Assembly: GCF_003855395.1 (NCBI RefSeq)
Contig: NZ_CP034015.1
Span: forward strand, 248,001-312,000
Direction: 5' to 3'
DNA: 64,000 nt
Origin: Shewanella livingstonensis
GTDB lineage: Bacteria > Pseudomonadota > Gammaproteobacteria > Enterobacterales > Shewanellaceae
Under the pieces are notes generated by a model, which made no database searches, had not been told where the DNA came from, and saw nothing but the letters and a program-made list of their open reading frames with translations. This document shows positions 10,555 to 23,130 of the stretch, in pieces (position 1 is the first letter of the stretch; each line of letters opens with the position of its first letter). The position numbers were made by a program, and so were the translations under genes.

Positions 10555-13500
10555 TTAGATTTTCTCAAAGAAAAATGGTTTACGTTTTTGTTTATCGCCA
10601 TTTAATTGATTCATTGTTTCTGAATTAAACAGTTTGCCGTTTACCATGGTGTAGGTGACTTTGTCAGTGCTACGTATATCTGTCAGTGGATCACCGTCTA
10701 TCACAATTAAGTCGGCTAACTTGCCAACCTTAATGGAGCCCAGTTGATGGTCCATACCAAAGGTTGTTGCTGGATTTATGGTAGCCGTTTTCAACACTTC
10801 CATATTACTCATACCACCTTGAGCAAACATCCACATTTCCCAATGAGCAGCTAATCCTTCTCGTTGACCATGAGCACCAATATTAGGTTTAACGCCAATG
10901 TTGTTTAACTCATTGGCTACGCGGGCAACATTAAAGTGGTTGTAATGTTCATCTGGCGCGGTAGTGCGGCGCATTGAACGCGCATCAAGAATATCATGCG
11001 GAACATACATGCTTAGGCGAGGGTGAGCCCAAACATCAGTTTTGTCATACCAGTAATGCTCGCCAGAAATACCGCCATATGCGACAACTAAGGTCGGTGT
11101 GTAGTGAACTTCTGTTTGGCTCCAAAATTGTTTGATGTCATTATAAATAGAAGCCGCTGGCAACGAATGTTCTACCGTGGTGTGACCATCGGCTATCATA
11201 GATAAATTGTGCTGCAGCAAACTGCCACCTTCAGGTACTACCATCATTTCGAGTTCTCGTGCAGCAGCAATTATCTGTTGTCGTTGATCTCGACGTGGCT
11301 GGTTGTAACTCTTAACACTAAACGCACCGACTTTTTTAAGACGCTCTAAGTGGAACTTTGCATCATCAAGTGAATCTACATGCGAGGTATAACCTGGTAA
11401 GTTGGCGCCGTATAAAATAGTCCCTGTTGAGAAAATACGTGGTCCAACAATATTGCCTGCTTTTTGTTGTTCAGATGCTGCAAAAATTTCGGTTGTGTCA
11501 TTCGATGGATCATGAATAGCCGTTACCCCAAGTGATAAGCCAGAATATAAGGCCCAGTTTTGCTGTGGAATAATTTCATCATCTGCTTGGCCGCCATGTG
11601 CATGGGCATCAAATATGCCAGGCATAATGGTTTTACCGCTAATATCGATGACTTGGGCATTCTTAGGAATAATCGTATTGGCATCACCAACGCTGACAAT
11701 TTTATTGTCTTTAACGATAACAACGCCGTTATCAATAACCTGATCATTCTCCATAGTAATCACTTTACCGCCAGTAAACACTACTGTTCCACGTGGAACA
11801 TCGGCCTTATCTTTAAAGCCAATAGAGGTTATTTTTGGATCGACCTTGGTTTCAGATTTTGTATATTGAGTGTCGACATCTGCTTGGTATAAATCAGGGC
11901 CCAATGTCCAATACAGTTGGTTATTTTTACCGTTCCAGCTAATGCTTTCGCCTGCACGAGCACTTAGTTGGGTAATGGGTAAGTTGCTTGCTTTAGGTCC
12001 AATAGCAATGGTTTCGCCGTGTTTCGCAAAAGGAGTGACGTACACTCTAAAGCGCTCTGCAAAAGCTAGGTGCTCACCGTTTGGTGATAAACGAAACTCG
12101 GTAGCGTGGTCGCTGGTGTAATGGGTTCGTTTTTCAAAACCGTTCATACCGACTGATGCAAACTCTGGGGTCTCCCCAGAATCCATAAAGTAAACACGAT
12201 CTGAGTCGTTACCAAATTGTGGTTGATGGCCACTGGCGGTTAGTTTAGTGCTTTGCTTTCCTTTGATATCGACTTTATATAAACCCGGTTCTTGTGACCA
12301 AGTTCGTGGTGTCATGTAACCGCCGCGAGCCTTTCGATAAACAACATATTCGCCATCAGGCGAAAAGGTTGGCTCTACATATTTGCCAGGCTCGTTGGTC
12401 AACACCTTGGCTTTACCACCTCTGGCGCTAACCACACTGACGGTGCCTTGCTGTTGGTCGTTCCAAGTGGTGAATACGATGTCTTTACCGTCACGAGACC
12501 ACTGTGGAAACAGCTCATTGATGTCATCATCTAAACGGGTTAATCGTTTATGTTTACCATCTTTAATATCACGAATCCAAATTTTACCTAAGGCTTCAAA
12601 TACCACTTTTTCGCCGTCAGGTGATACCTGTGCCATACGCAGCATTTTTACATCAAATTCATCTTGATCTAAGTTTTGAGTAAAGCGGACCGATGGCTGA
12701 ATATCTCTTTGAGATTTAACACTGAATGGAATGTCAGATATTTTTTTACTGTCGACATCAAGTTTATTAATTTTACCTTTAGCCCAAAATACGATGTGCT
12801 TATTGTCTTTGGTCCAAGACATTGTTGGATACACGCCATGAATTGCCCATGTTTCTTGCATATCACGATCGAGTTTGTCATACAGCTTAGTTTCTTCACC
12901 AGACTTTAAATTCAGTGAATATAGTGTCGATTGGAATCCATCGCGTTTGATGTAAGCAAGCGTTTTGCCATCAGGGCTTGGTGTTGGGCGGATAGCACCA
13001 CCAGTTCCTTCAATTAATACTTCGATATCTCCCGTTTGGGTGTCATAGCGCTTAATTTTATAAATACCTTTGACCGAATCTTTTGAGTAATGAAAGGTCT
13101 TGCCTGGGGTCGGATCTTGGCTAAAGTAGATATAGCGTCCATCTGGCGAGTAGGCCGGTTCACCCAAATCTTTTTGTTCGTTAGGGCGCTCTGTTAGTTT
13201 AACGCCTTCGCCACCAGCAACGTGAAACATCCACACTTCACCCGCTCCGAGGCTGCGGGTGCCGGTAAAATGTTTACGTGCTACTAGGTATTGTGAATCA
13301 GGACTCCAGGCCGGGCTGTTGAGTAAACGAAATGTTTCAGTAGTGATAGCGTGTGGATTTGTACCATCGGCATTCATTATCCAGATATTGTCGCCACCAT
13401 CTTCATCAGAGGTGAAAGCTATATACTTACCGTCAGGGCTATATACTGGCTGCATTTGCCAAGCGATACCTTGTGCCAGTGGTTTAGCTTCTCCTCCTGC

Positions 13501-13737
13501 TATCGGTATTTGATAAATATCACCTAACAAATCAAATACAATGTGTTCACCATCATGTGATACATTGACGTTCATCCATGTGCCTTCGGTAACATTGATA
13601 TCTATTTTACTTAATGGCGCATTTTCAGGAGCATTTACATGCCATTTTACTTTGTCATCTTCGGCATAAGCAAAACCAGAAATACCAAGGGTCAGTGCTA
13701 TTGCGGTGTAAAGTGGGGTGAGTTTTTGAGTCAACAT
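10555..13737 (-). CDS. Secreted TolB-like beta-propeller / amidohydrolase fusion protein
   Basis: A 1060-residue protein with an N-terminal signal peptide ending near GFAYA (residue 25). Residues about 50-600 contain repeated PD40/WD40-like blades (SPDGKYIAF, SPDGRYIYF, SPDGEYVVY), as in TolB. The C-terminal part, about 650-1060, is an amidohydrolase-superfamily domain with the metal-binding GIFDAHAHGG, a later VEHS, and NIGAHGQ. The ending GKLADLIVIDGDPL is typical of the family. The architecture suggests an exported or periplasmic hydrolase of cyclic amides or peptides, but the substrate cannot be told. The coding sequence contains a perfect parS site at 11785-11800. Confidence 0.9.
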   Translation of the reverse strand: MLTQKLTPLYTAIALTLGISGFAYAEDDKVKWHVNAPENAPLSKIDINVTEGTWMNVNVSHDGEHIVFDLLGDIYQIPIAGGEAKPLAQGIAWQMQPVYSPDGKYIAFTSDEDGGDNIWIMNADGTNPHAITTETFRLLNSPAWSPDSQYLVARKHFTGTRSLGAGEVWMFHVAGGEGVKLTERPNEQKDLGEPAYSPDGRYIYFSQDPTPGKTFHYSKDSVKGIYKIKRYDTQTGDIEVLIEGTGGAIRPTPSPDGKTLAYIKRDGFQSTLYSLNLKSGEETKLYDKLDRDMQETWAIHGVYPTMSWTKDNKHIVFWAKGKINKLDVDSKKISDIPFSVKSQRDIQPSVRFTQNLDQDEFDVKMLRMAQVSPDGEKVVFEALGKIWIRDIKDGKHKRLTRLDDDINELFPQWSRDGKDIVFTTWNDQQQGTVSVVSARGGKAKVLTNEPGKYVEPTFSPDGEYVVYRKARGGYMTPRTWSQEPGLYKVDIKGKQSTKLTASGHQPQFGNDSDRVYFMDSGETPEFASVGMNGFEKRTHYTSDHATEFRLSPNGEHLAFAERFRVYVTPFAKHGETIAIGPKASNLPITQLSARAGESISWNGKNNQLYWTLGPDLYQADVDTQYTKSETKVDPKITSIGFKDKADVPRGTVVFTGGKVITMENDQVIDNGVVIVKDNKIVSVGDANTIIPKNAQVIDISGKTIMPGIFDAHAHGGQADDEIIPQQNWALYSGLSLGVTAIHDPSNDTTEIFAASEQQKAGNIVGPRIFSTGTILYGANLPGYTSHVDSLDDAKFHLERLKKVGAFSVKSYNQPRRDQRQQIIAAARELEMMVVPEGGSLLQHNLSMIADGHTTVEHSLPAASIYNDIKQFWSQTEVHYTPTLVVAYGGISGEHYWYDKTDVWAHPRLSMYVPHDILDARSMRRTTAPDEHYNHFNVARVANELNNIGVKPNIGAHGQREGLAAHWEMWMFAQGGMSNMEVLKTATINPATTFGMDHQLGSIKVGKLADLIVIDGDPLTDIRSTDKVTYTMVNGKLFNSETMNQLNGDKQKRKPFFFEKI
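11785..11800. other. parS: parS inside the amidohydrolase gene
   Basis: A second perfect TGTTCCACGTGGAACA lies within the coding sequence, where on the minus strand it encodes DVPRGTV across the palindrome. It is 1.28 kb from the first site. Two identical 16-mers this close cannot plausibly be coincidence. Confidence 0.92.
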
Positions 13738-13943
13738 AGAGTAGATTATCCGTTGTCGTTTTTATTTTCAGTGGATTTAATCAAGCCTATACTCATTTAG
13801 TTCATATCATTTGGCATGATTAGATGACCTGAAGAGTATTTGGCTTTACTGCGTTTGTCGGTTTGAATGGTTCCTTTATCGCATAAATTACCGATAAGGT
13901 GTACAACAAATCTGTATCAATTAATGACAGACGTTAACACATG

Positions 13944-13966
13944 TGTCTATTATCGATTAATAGACA
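13944..13966. promoter_or_regulatory. Perfect 9-bp inverted repeat upstream of the amidohydrolase gene
   Basis: TGTCTATTA and TAATAGACA flank the 5-nt spacer TCGAT. The repeat is about 207 bp upstream of the amidohydrolase start, in a 292-bp AT-rich gap after the MOSC gene. A looser repeat (CCTTTATCG...CCGATAAGG) lies at 13872-13898. No T run follows, so an operator is more likely than a terminator. The regulator is unknown. Confidence 0.5.
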
Positions 13967-14029
13967 ATGAGTGCTATAGCGTTAGATTTTATTATGAAAG
14001 GCTTAAACGAAAATGATTTATCGGTTTTA

Positions 14030-14473
14030 CTAATCTATTTTTACTGAGTCATCTAGTTGTATTAATCCAGTTTGAATCACGCGGCAGGTGACTCCGCCAC
14101 GCCAGTCGGGCGTTAGTGCTTGTTCTAGACCCGAGTAAGCTTGCTGCATTTTTTTACATGGATCGGTTTCACCGGTGATTTGTAGTTTAAGCTCAGTACC
14201 TATGGTGATCGTTTTACCGACATCTGCTGCGCTAAATTCATAGCCGCTGATCAATAAATTAGCTCTTCGAGTTAACCAGTCTAAATCGGAATTAATTTTT
14301 TGGCAGGCTGTGTGCCACTGCTGTTTAGACATGACTGTTACTTGACGTTTTCCTGGTCTGCCAAAAATATCGTTTTCGACGCCTCGCTCTAAGGTCACAT
14401 TGGCACAAAAGGTTGACTTCATTATGCCGCGTTTTGCTGTTTTATACGCGATAGCTTCCAATGTGATGGTCAT
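14030..14473 (-). CDS. MOSC domain-containing protein
   Basis: A 147-residue protein that is essentially a single MOSC domain, the family related to the molybdenum cofactor sulfurase C-terminus. Visible family features are KSTFCANVTLERGVENDIFG, LTRRANLLISG, the cysteine-containing ETDPCKKM and the terminal GGVTCRVIQTG. MOSC proteins bind molybdopterin-type cofactor or take part in sulfur transfer. It starts 3 bp after the tusA stop, so the two are translated from the same message. That links it to a sulfur-relay carrier, although this pairing does not prove a direct partnership. Confidence 0.88.
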   Translation of the reverse strand: MTITLEAIAYKTAKRGIMKSTFCANVTLERGVENDIFGRPGKRQVTVMSKQQWHTACQKINSDLDWLTRRANLLISGYEFSAADVGKTITIGTELKLQITGETDPCKKMQQAYSGLEQALTPDWRGGVTCRVIQTGLIQLDDSVKID

Positions 14474-14476
14474 TCA

Positions 14477-14722
14477 TTACAGTCCTTTTTTGAGTAAATA
14501 GTGGTAAGGCGTTTTGCTGGTATCGCTGGCAATTAACGTGTGATCCATAAATTCACAAAAACTTGGAATATCACGAGTGGTGGCAGGATCATCTGCAATG
14601 ACTAATAAGGTTTCACCTTCTGCCATTTTGCGTACTGTTTTTCGAATCATCATCACTGGCTCAGGGCATCGAAGACCAAGAGCATCGAGTTGGTGTTGTG
14701 CTTGGGTATAAATATCGTTCAT
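14477..14722 (-). CDS. tusA: TusA sulfur-carrier protein
   Basis: An 81-residue TusA/SirA protein, the same length as E. coli TusA. The active cysteine is Cys19 in [18 protein letters not shown], which carries a persulfide from IscS to the tRNA 2-thiouridine pathway and to molybdenum cofactor synthesis. The MOSC gene follows 3 bp downstream. The upstream gap holds a parS site and the fadBA terminator. Confidence 0.96.
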   Translation of the reverse strand: MNDIYTQAQHQLDALGLRCPEPVMMIRKTVRKMAEGETLLVIADDPATTRDIPSFCEFMDHTLIASDTSKTPYHYLLKKGL

Positions 14723-14847
14723 TGTTTACTATCTATTTCATCTAATCTAATTAGCGCTAATGTTACTCTTGTCATTTAAGCTTGCCAAGTTTGCTTGGTT
14801 TTAAAGTTATATTGAGTTTTTTATTATTTTTTAATTTTCATAAAACA

Positions 14848-14863
14848 TGTTTCACGTGGAACA
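14848..14863. other. parS: parS (one-base variant) between tusA and fadA
   Basis: TGTTTCACGTGGAACA keeps the CACGTG core and fits TGTTNCACGTGNAACA, with one asymmetric arm. It lies in the noncoding gap upstream of tusA and just beyond the fadBA terminator. This is the third good site in a 4.4-kb segment. Confidence 0.9.
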
Positions 14864-14888
14864 TTAGCCAAAGTAGAAGAATTTTGAA

Positions 14889-14920
14889 ATAAAAAAAACG
14901 AGCCAATTTGGCTCGTTTTT
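14889..14920 (-). terminator. Rho-independent terminator of the fadBA operon
   Basis: The stem CGAGCCAA / TTGGCTCG (14899-14915) has an A run at 14891-14898 that becomes a U run in the leftward transcript. It lies about 50 bp after the fadA stop. Five T on the other side would also allow weaker termination in the other direction. Confidence 0.9.
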
Positions 14921-14968
14921 ACAACTCACTTCATACAACTGAAAAGTATCAGCTTGGTATGAGAACGA

Positions 14969-16135
<1,167 letters not shown>

Positions 16136-16154
16136 TTAATTCCTTTCCCGCTAA

Positions 16155-18305
16155 TTAGGCTTGGTAGTAACTACCGTTGTTGGCTGCAAGTTTACGCATG
16201 GTATCGGTCACTTGATATAAGCCGCCAAGATGGGCGTATTTGTCTGCTAGGGCAACAAAGTTTGCCACGCCCATGGTATCTAAATAACGGAATACACCGC
16301 CACGGAATGGAGGGAAACCAATACCGTAAACTAGACCCATATCGCCTTCAGCAGGTGATGCAATAATGCCTTCTTCTAAACAACGAACCGTTTCGATAAT
16401 CATCGGGATCATACAGCGAGCGATGATATCATCTGACTCAAATACTTTTAGTTCGCCGAACGTTTCGCCTAATAATGCGTAGCTTGTTGGATCAATGTCT
16501 TTTTTCGGCTTACCACGACGGTCAACAGAATAAGCATAGAAACCTTTAGCATTTTTCTGACCTAGACGCTTGTTTTCAAACATAATGTCGATAGCGTCTT
16601 TGCCATTTTTACCCATACGATCAGGGAAGCCTTCAGCCATTACCGCTTGAGCGTGATGACCAGTATCTAAACCGACTACATCAAGTAAGTAAGCTGGGCC
16701 CATTGGCCAGCCAAACTGTTTTTCCATGACTTTATCGACAGCGGCAAAATCTGCGCCTTCTGCGAGTAGACCACTAAATCCGGCAAAGTATGGAAATAAT
16801 ACGCGGTTAACGAAGAAGCCTGGGCAATCATTCACTACAATTGGGGTTTTACCCATTTTGCTGGCGTAAGCGACTACCGTCGCGATGGTTTCTTCAGAGC
16901 TATGCTCACCACGGATAATTTCAACTAATGGCATTTTGTGCACAGGGTTAAAGAAGTGCATACCGCAGAAACGTTCAGGTTTCTTAAGACTTTTGGCCAG
17001 TAAGTTGATTGAGATAGTCGAGGTGTTTGACGCAATAATGGCATCTTCTGATACGTAACCTTCAACTTCAGCTAGTACAGTAGCCTTAACTTTTGGATGT
17101 TCAACAACCGCTTCTACAACGATATCGCTATTTTTGATAGCGGCATAATCTAGTGAAGGCGTGATGTTGTTTAATACTTTAGCCATTTTCTCTGGCGTAG
17201 AACGACCACGAGCAACTTGTGTTGTCAGGATTTTAGCCGCTTCGTTCAAGCCTAGCTCTAATGCTGGCTGAGCGATGTCTTTCATCACAATTGGTGTGCC
17301 TTTGCTGGCGCTTTGGTAAGCAATACCGCCGCCCATAATACCTGCACCCAATACCGCTGCTTGGTTGACATTATGAGCTAATTTAGCAGCTTTCTTTGCT
17401 TTGCCTTTAACGAACTGGTCATTTAAGAAAATACCAATTAGCGCTTGGGCAACGTCTGTTTTAGCTAATTTGATGAAAGCTTGTGCTTCCACTTTTAATG
17501 CGCCATCACGGTCCAAACCAGCAGCCTGTTCGACAACATTCACAGCGGCCATTGGCGCTGGATAATGCTTGCCTGCAACAGAAAACACCATTCCTTTAGC
17601 GGTAGCAAAAGACATCATGGCTTCAAGTTTTGGTAACTGTAATGGTGATTGCTTTTTGGTACGACGAGCTTGCCAATCAAGGCTACCATTAAGGGCATCA
17701 TGCAACATTTGAATCGCAGCAGCTTCTAAGTTTTCTGGTGCGACAACGGCATCAATCGCGCCTACTTTTAGTGCATCTTCTGGACGTTGGTCTTTAGCGG
17801 TAGTGATCCACTCAAGTGCATTATCTGCACCGATCACACGCGGTAAACGCACTGTGCCACCAAAACCAGGAATAAGACCTAATTTGGTTTCTGGTAAACC
17901 GATGCGAGCATTGGTATCTGCAACACGTAAGTCGGTTGCTAAAATGGTCTCACAACCACCACCAAGAGCAAAACCGTTGATGGCTGATGCCGTTGGAAAC
18001 GGTAAATCTTCAAGTTTGTTGAATACCGCATTAGCTTGTTCAACCCAAGCTAACAAAGTTGCATCGTCTTGCTTAAAAAGGCTTAGAAATTCAGTGATGT
18101 CTGCGCCAACAATAAAAGTACTTTTTGCTGACGTCAGCAATAAGGCTTTAATATCAGTGTTTTGTTTGATGCTGTCTAAGGCGGCATCTAGAGAGGCTAT
18201 AGTTTCTCTGTCAAACTTATTTACCGAACCTTGTGCGTTAAAACACAGTTTGGCAATATTATCTTCAAGTAACTCAACCTGAATGGTAGGGCTTTGGTAG
18301 ATCAT
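16155..18305 (-). CDS. fadB: Fatty acid oxidation complex subunit alpha
   Basis: A 716-residue multifunctional enzyme. The N-terminal enoyl-CoA hydratase domain (about 1-190) has [16 protein letters not shown]. The 3-hydroxyacyl-CoA dehydrogenase starts near 310 with [19 protein letters not shown] and includes [20 protein letters not shown]. It hydrates and oxidises acyl-CoA intermediates, which then go to FadA. It is the first gene of fadBA and is divergent from pepQ. A 16-bp palindrome in the shared upstream region is a likely operator. Confidence 0.98.
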   Translation of the reverse strand: MIYQSPTIQVELLEDNIAKLCFNAQGSVNKFDRETIASLDAALDSIKQNTDIKALLLTSAKSTFIVGADITEFLSLFKQDDATLLAWVEQANAVFNKLEDLPFPTASAINGFALGGGCETILATDLRVADTNARIGLPETKLGLIPGFGGTVRLPRVIGADNALEWITTAKDQRPEDALKVGAIDAVVAPENLEAAAIQMLHDALNGSLDWQARRTKKQSPLQLPKLEAMMSFATAKGMVFSVAGKHYPAPMAAVNVVEQAAGLDRDGALKVEAQAFIKLAKTDVAQALIGIFLNDQFVKGKAKKAAKLAHNVNQAAVLGAGIMGGGIAYQSASKGTPIVMKDIAQPALELGLNEAAKILTTQVARGRSTPEKMAKVLNNITPSLDYAAIKNSDIVVEAVVEHPKVKATVLAEVEGYVSEDAIIASNTSTISINLLAKSLKKPERFCGMHFFNPVHKMPLVEIIRGEHSSEETIATVVAYASKMGKTPIVVNDCPGFFVNRVLFPYFAGFSGLLAEGADFAAVDKVMEKQFGWPMGPAYLLDVVGLDTGHHAQAVMAEGFPDRMGKNGKDAIDIMFENKRLGQKNAKGFYAYSVDRRGKPKKDIDPTSYALLGETFGELKVFESDDIIARCMIPMIIETVRCLEEGIIASPAEGDMGLVYGIGFPPFRGGVFRYLDTMGVANFVALADKYAHLGGLYQVTDTMRKLAANNGSYYQA

Positions 18306-18448
18306 TGCTTGCTTCCTTATTGCTTAAAAGCGACTTCCACATCTTATTTACTGTGCAGTTATCAAGCTTGAATCACAGCAGTTTCGGCCATCTATTGACC
18401 AGCTAATTCTCAGTGTGCGACTAAATGAGAAAAATTACAACACCCAAT

Positions 18449-18464
18449 TTAAACGGCCGTTTAA
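18449..18464. promoter_or_regulatory. Palindromic operator candidate in the fadB-pepQ intergenic region
   Basis: TTAAACGGCCGTTTAA is a perfect 16-bp palindrome 143 bp upstream of fadB and 76 bp upstream of pepQ. It has AAAC-N4-GTTT half sites, like those described for the TetR-type fatty-acid regulator PsrA in Pseudomonas. The pattern is seen directly; assignment to PsrA is inference. Confidence 0.5.
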
Positions 18465-18537
18465 TTTTTTATCATCTAGCGAGGAGTTTTTATGTTTGTG
18501 ATAGACTGAATAAGTTGAAACTTATGAAAAGGGATAG

Positions 18538-20467
<1,930 letters not shown>

Positions 20468-20539
20468 GCTATGACCAACTTATGCCAAAATGTCATTTAA
20501 TTGTTAAATTCGACGCGGCACAACTAAACAGAATCCTTA

Positions 20540-21997
20540 ATGCAATATAAAACAATTATTAGAATCACCGGTTTGCTGATGGGATTATTTTCAATCACTA
20601 TGCTGCCGTCAGCATTAGTGGCTATCTTGTATAAAGATGGTGGTGGTACTGCTTTTATTCAGGCCTTTTTTGTCAGTATTTTTTTAGGTTTTTTATTGTG
20701 GTATCCCAACCGTCATCAAAAAGGCGACCTACGAACGCGTGAAGGCTTTTTAATTGTGGTGCTGTTTTGGACGGTACTGGGATCAATAGGTGCATTGCCG
20801 TTTATTTTTGCCACAAATCCCGATTTAAGTTGGACCGACAGTTTCTTTGAGTCGTTTTCAGCCCTAACCACCACGGGAGCAACCGTAATTGTTGGGCTAG
20901 ATGACTTGCCTAAATCAATATTGTTTTATCGCCATTTGCTCCAGTGGATGGGCGGTATGGGTATTATTGTACTTGCTGTGGCCATTTTACCGCTGTTAGG
21001 TATTGGTGGTATGCAGTTGTATAAAGCTGAAGTGCCGGGCCCAGTTAAAGACACTAAGGTGACCCCGCGAATAGCAGAAACAGCTAAAGCACTCTGGTAT
21101 ATTTATTTTTTACTGACCACCGCTTGCGCATTGGCATTTTACTTTGCCGGTATGGATGCATTTGATGCAATTTGTCATTCGTTTTCAACTATTGCCATTG
21201 GCGGTTTCTCTACCCATGATGCCAGTATCGGTTACTTTCAAAGCCCGTTGATTAACGTAATATGCGCGGTTTTCTTGTTGATTGCAGCAGTGAATTTTAG
21301 CTTACATTTTGCCGCATTTACTCGCCGTGGTATTAACGTTAAGGTGTATTTAAAAGACGCCGAATTTAAAGTGCTGATTGCGGTACAATTAGTGTTGACT
21401 GCAATTTGTTTTATTACCTTATACCAGTCAGGGATTTACGACACGCCAGAAAAAACCCTTGATTACGCCTTCTTTCAAGTCGTATCGATTTCAACCACAG
21501 CAGGTTTTGGCACTGAAAGCTTCCATTCTTGGCCATTGTTTCTACCTATTCTATTAATATTCTCCAGCTTTATTGGTGGCTGTGCTGGTTCTACCGGCGG
21601 CGGTATGAAAGTTATCCGCTTAATTTTGTTAGTTTTGCAAGGTTCTCGAGAGCTAAAACGATTGGTTCATCCTAAAGCGCTGTACTCAATTAGAATCGGT
21701 TCAACAGCGTTGCCCGATAGAATTATTGATGCGGTATGGGGGTTCTTTTCTGCTTACGCACTGGTGTTTGTAGTGTGCATGGTGATTTTAATGGCCATGG
21801 ACATGGACGCCATCACCGCATTTAGCGCTACAGCTGCCAGTTTAAATAACTTAGGCCCAGGATTGGGTGATGTAGCATCAAACTATGCCAGTATTTCAGA
21901 CGGTGCCAAGTGGGTACTCGTAATGGCAATGCTATTTGGTCGATTAGAAGTGTTCACCTTATTGGTGTTATTCACCCCAACATTTTGGAAAAATTAA
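20540..21997 (+). CDS. trkH: Trk potassium uptake protein TrkH (copy 1)
   Basis: 485 residues, multi-pass membrane protein of the TrkH/KtrB superfamily. The four pore-loop segments of the selectivity filter are recognisable: TTTGATVIVG, AIGGFSTHD, STTAGFGTESF and NNLGPGLGD. It forms the K+ channel that is gated by the cytoplasmic RCK protein TrkA, here encoded 3 kb away. Its TAA overlaps the ATG of hemG by one base (TAATG). The gene order trkH-hemG is the same as in E. coli. Confidence 0.95.
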   Translation: MQYKTIIRITGLLMGLFSITMLPSALVAILYKDGGGTAFIQAFFVSIFLGFLLWYPNRHQKGDLRTREGFLIVVLFWTVLGSIGALPFIFATNPDLSWTDSFFESFSALTTTGATVIVGLDDLPKSILFYRHLLQWMGGMGIIVLAVAILPLLGIGGMQLYKAEVPGPVKDTKVTPRIAETAKALWYIYFLLTTACALAFYFAGMDAFDAICHSFSTIAIGGFSTHDASIGYFQSPLINVICAVFLLIAAVNFSLHFAAFTRRGINVKVYLKDAEFKVLIAVQLVLTAICFITLYQSGIYDTPEKTLDYAFFQVVSISTTAGFGTESFHSWPLFLPILLIFSSFIGGCAGSTGGGMKVIRLILLVLQGSRELKRLVHPKALYSIRIGSTALPDRIIDAVWGFFSAYALVFVVCMVILMAMDMDAITAFSATAASLNNLGPGLGDVASNYASISDGAKWVLVMAMLFGRLEVFTLLVLFTPTFWKN

Positions 21998-22527
21998 TGT
22001 CAAATACGGTTATTTTATATTCAACGGTCGATGGGCAAACGCTGGCTATTTGTCAAAAAGTTAAGCAAATACTAACAGAGCAAGGTGAGCACGTTAGCGT
22101 GGTGAATTTAGCGCAAGCTCAGGCTGATGATTTAGTTAATGCCGATAAGGTGGTGATTGGTGCCAGTATTCGCTATGGCAAACACCGACCAGAATTACTC
22201 AAATTTGTTGAGCAACACAAGACAATACTCGATAGCAAAATGAATAGCTTTTTTAGCGTGAATGTTGTTGCAAGAAAGCCCGAAAAAAATACTCCAGCAA
22301 CCAACCCATATATGGTGAAATTTCTTGGTCTAACGACTTGGAAGCCTCAATTATTAGCGGTATTTGCCGGTAAAATTGATTATCCTCGTTATCGATTTGT
22401 CGATAAGTTTATGATTCGATTTATCATGTGGATGACCAAAGGGCCGACAGATACTCAGGGGACGTTTGAGTTTACGGATTGGCATAAAGTGGACGAGTTT
22501 GCGAGTCAAATAGCTGCGCAAAAATAA
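21997..22527 (+). CDS. hemG: Menaquinone-dependent protoporphyrinogen IX dehydrogenase (HemG copy 1)
   Basis: 176 residues from ATG 21997. A longer frame opens at 21910 inside trkH, but the flavodoxin start MSNTVILYSTVDGQTLA fits HemG and uses the TAATG junction. Other signatures are VVIGASIRYGKHRPELL, SVNVVARKPEKNTPATNPY and the C-terminal FMIRFIMWMTKGPTDT. HemG is an FMN flavodoxin that oxidises protoporphyrinogen IX and passes electrons to quinones. A second homologue lies 600 bp downstream. Confidence 0.93.
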   Translation: MSNTVILYSTVDGQTLAICQKVKQILTEQGEHVSVVNLAQAQADDLVNADKVVIGASIRYGKHRPELLKFVEQHKTILDSKMNSFFSVNVVARKPEKNTPATNPYMVKFLGLTTWKPQLLAVFAGKIDYPRYRFVDKFMIRFIMWMTKGPTDTQGTFEFTDWHKVDEFASQIAAQK

Positions 22528-22626
22528 GCTCATTACACCGATAGCGTGCCCAATGATACTGTGTTGGAAACGCTATTTACTGACCGGTATTGTTTGAATG
22601 TCTTGGTTAATTAAACCGTTACGTAT

Positions 22627-22932
22627 TTAAGCGCAGTAGCGTCGATGCAGAATAGAGATAACTTCGGTAACTTGCTCATTCTTGAGGGTGTAATAAACCA
22701 CTTGTGAGCTCTTACGTGTGTTGACCAAATCTTGTGCGCGCAGTACCGCTAAATGTTGTGATAAAGCCGATTGGCTCAACGGTACTGTTTCATTTAACTC
22801 TGTAACACTTAATTCATTTTCTAGCAGTAAACATAAAATCATTAAGCGGTAAGGATTCGCAATGGCTTTGAGCCATTGTGCTGCCGTTTCTGCATTATTA
22901 AGCATTGTTGCAACATCGATATCTTGCTTCAT
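22627..22932 (-). CDS. ArsR/SmtB-family regulator, YgaV/BigR-like
   Basis: A 101-residue winged-helix protein. The DNA-reading helix region is LSQSALSQHLAVLRAQDLV (about 62-80). It has just two cysteines, Cys34 in LMILCLLL and Cys100 in the C-terminal HRRYCA. That arrangement matches E. coli YgaV and the BigR/SqrR group (recalled), in which two cysteines sense sulfide or persulfide. No canonical arsenic-type metal-binding cysteines are seen. It is divergent from the second hemG and may control itself, that gene, or distant sulfur genes. Confidence 0.85.
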   Translation of the reverse strand: MKQDIDVATMLNNAETAAQWLKAIANPYRLMILCLLLENELSVTELNETVPLSQSALSQHLAVLRAQDLVNTRKSSQVVYYTLKNEQVTEVISILHRRYCA

Positions 22933-23130
22933 GAGAGTCCTTATATGACGTTTAATGATCAGCTAGTTTTGGGACTGCTGCGTTTATCTATCATCATACT
23001 TCTGCATCATCGAGATCTCAATTTTAACTATTAAATATATGAGCTATTTCTAATTTGTGATCATTGCAGAGGTTTAAAAAGGCTTTTTTTGCCAAAATAA
23101 GGCAAATTAATCAATAATGAGAATCGCAAA

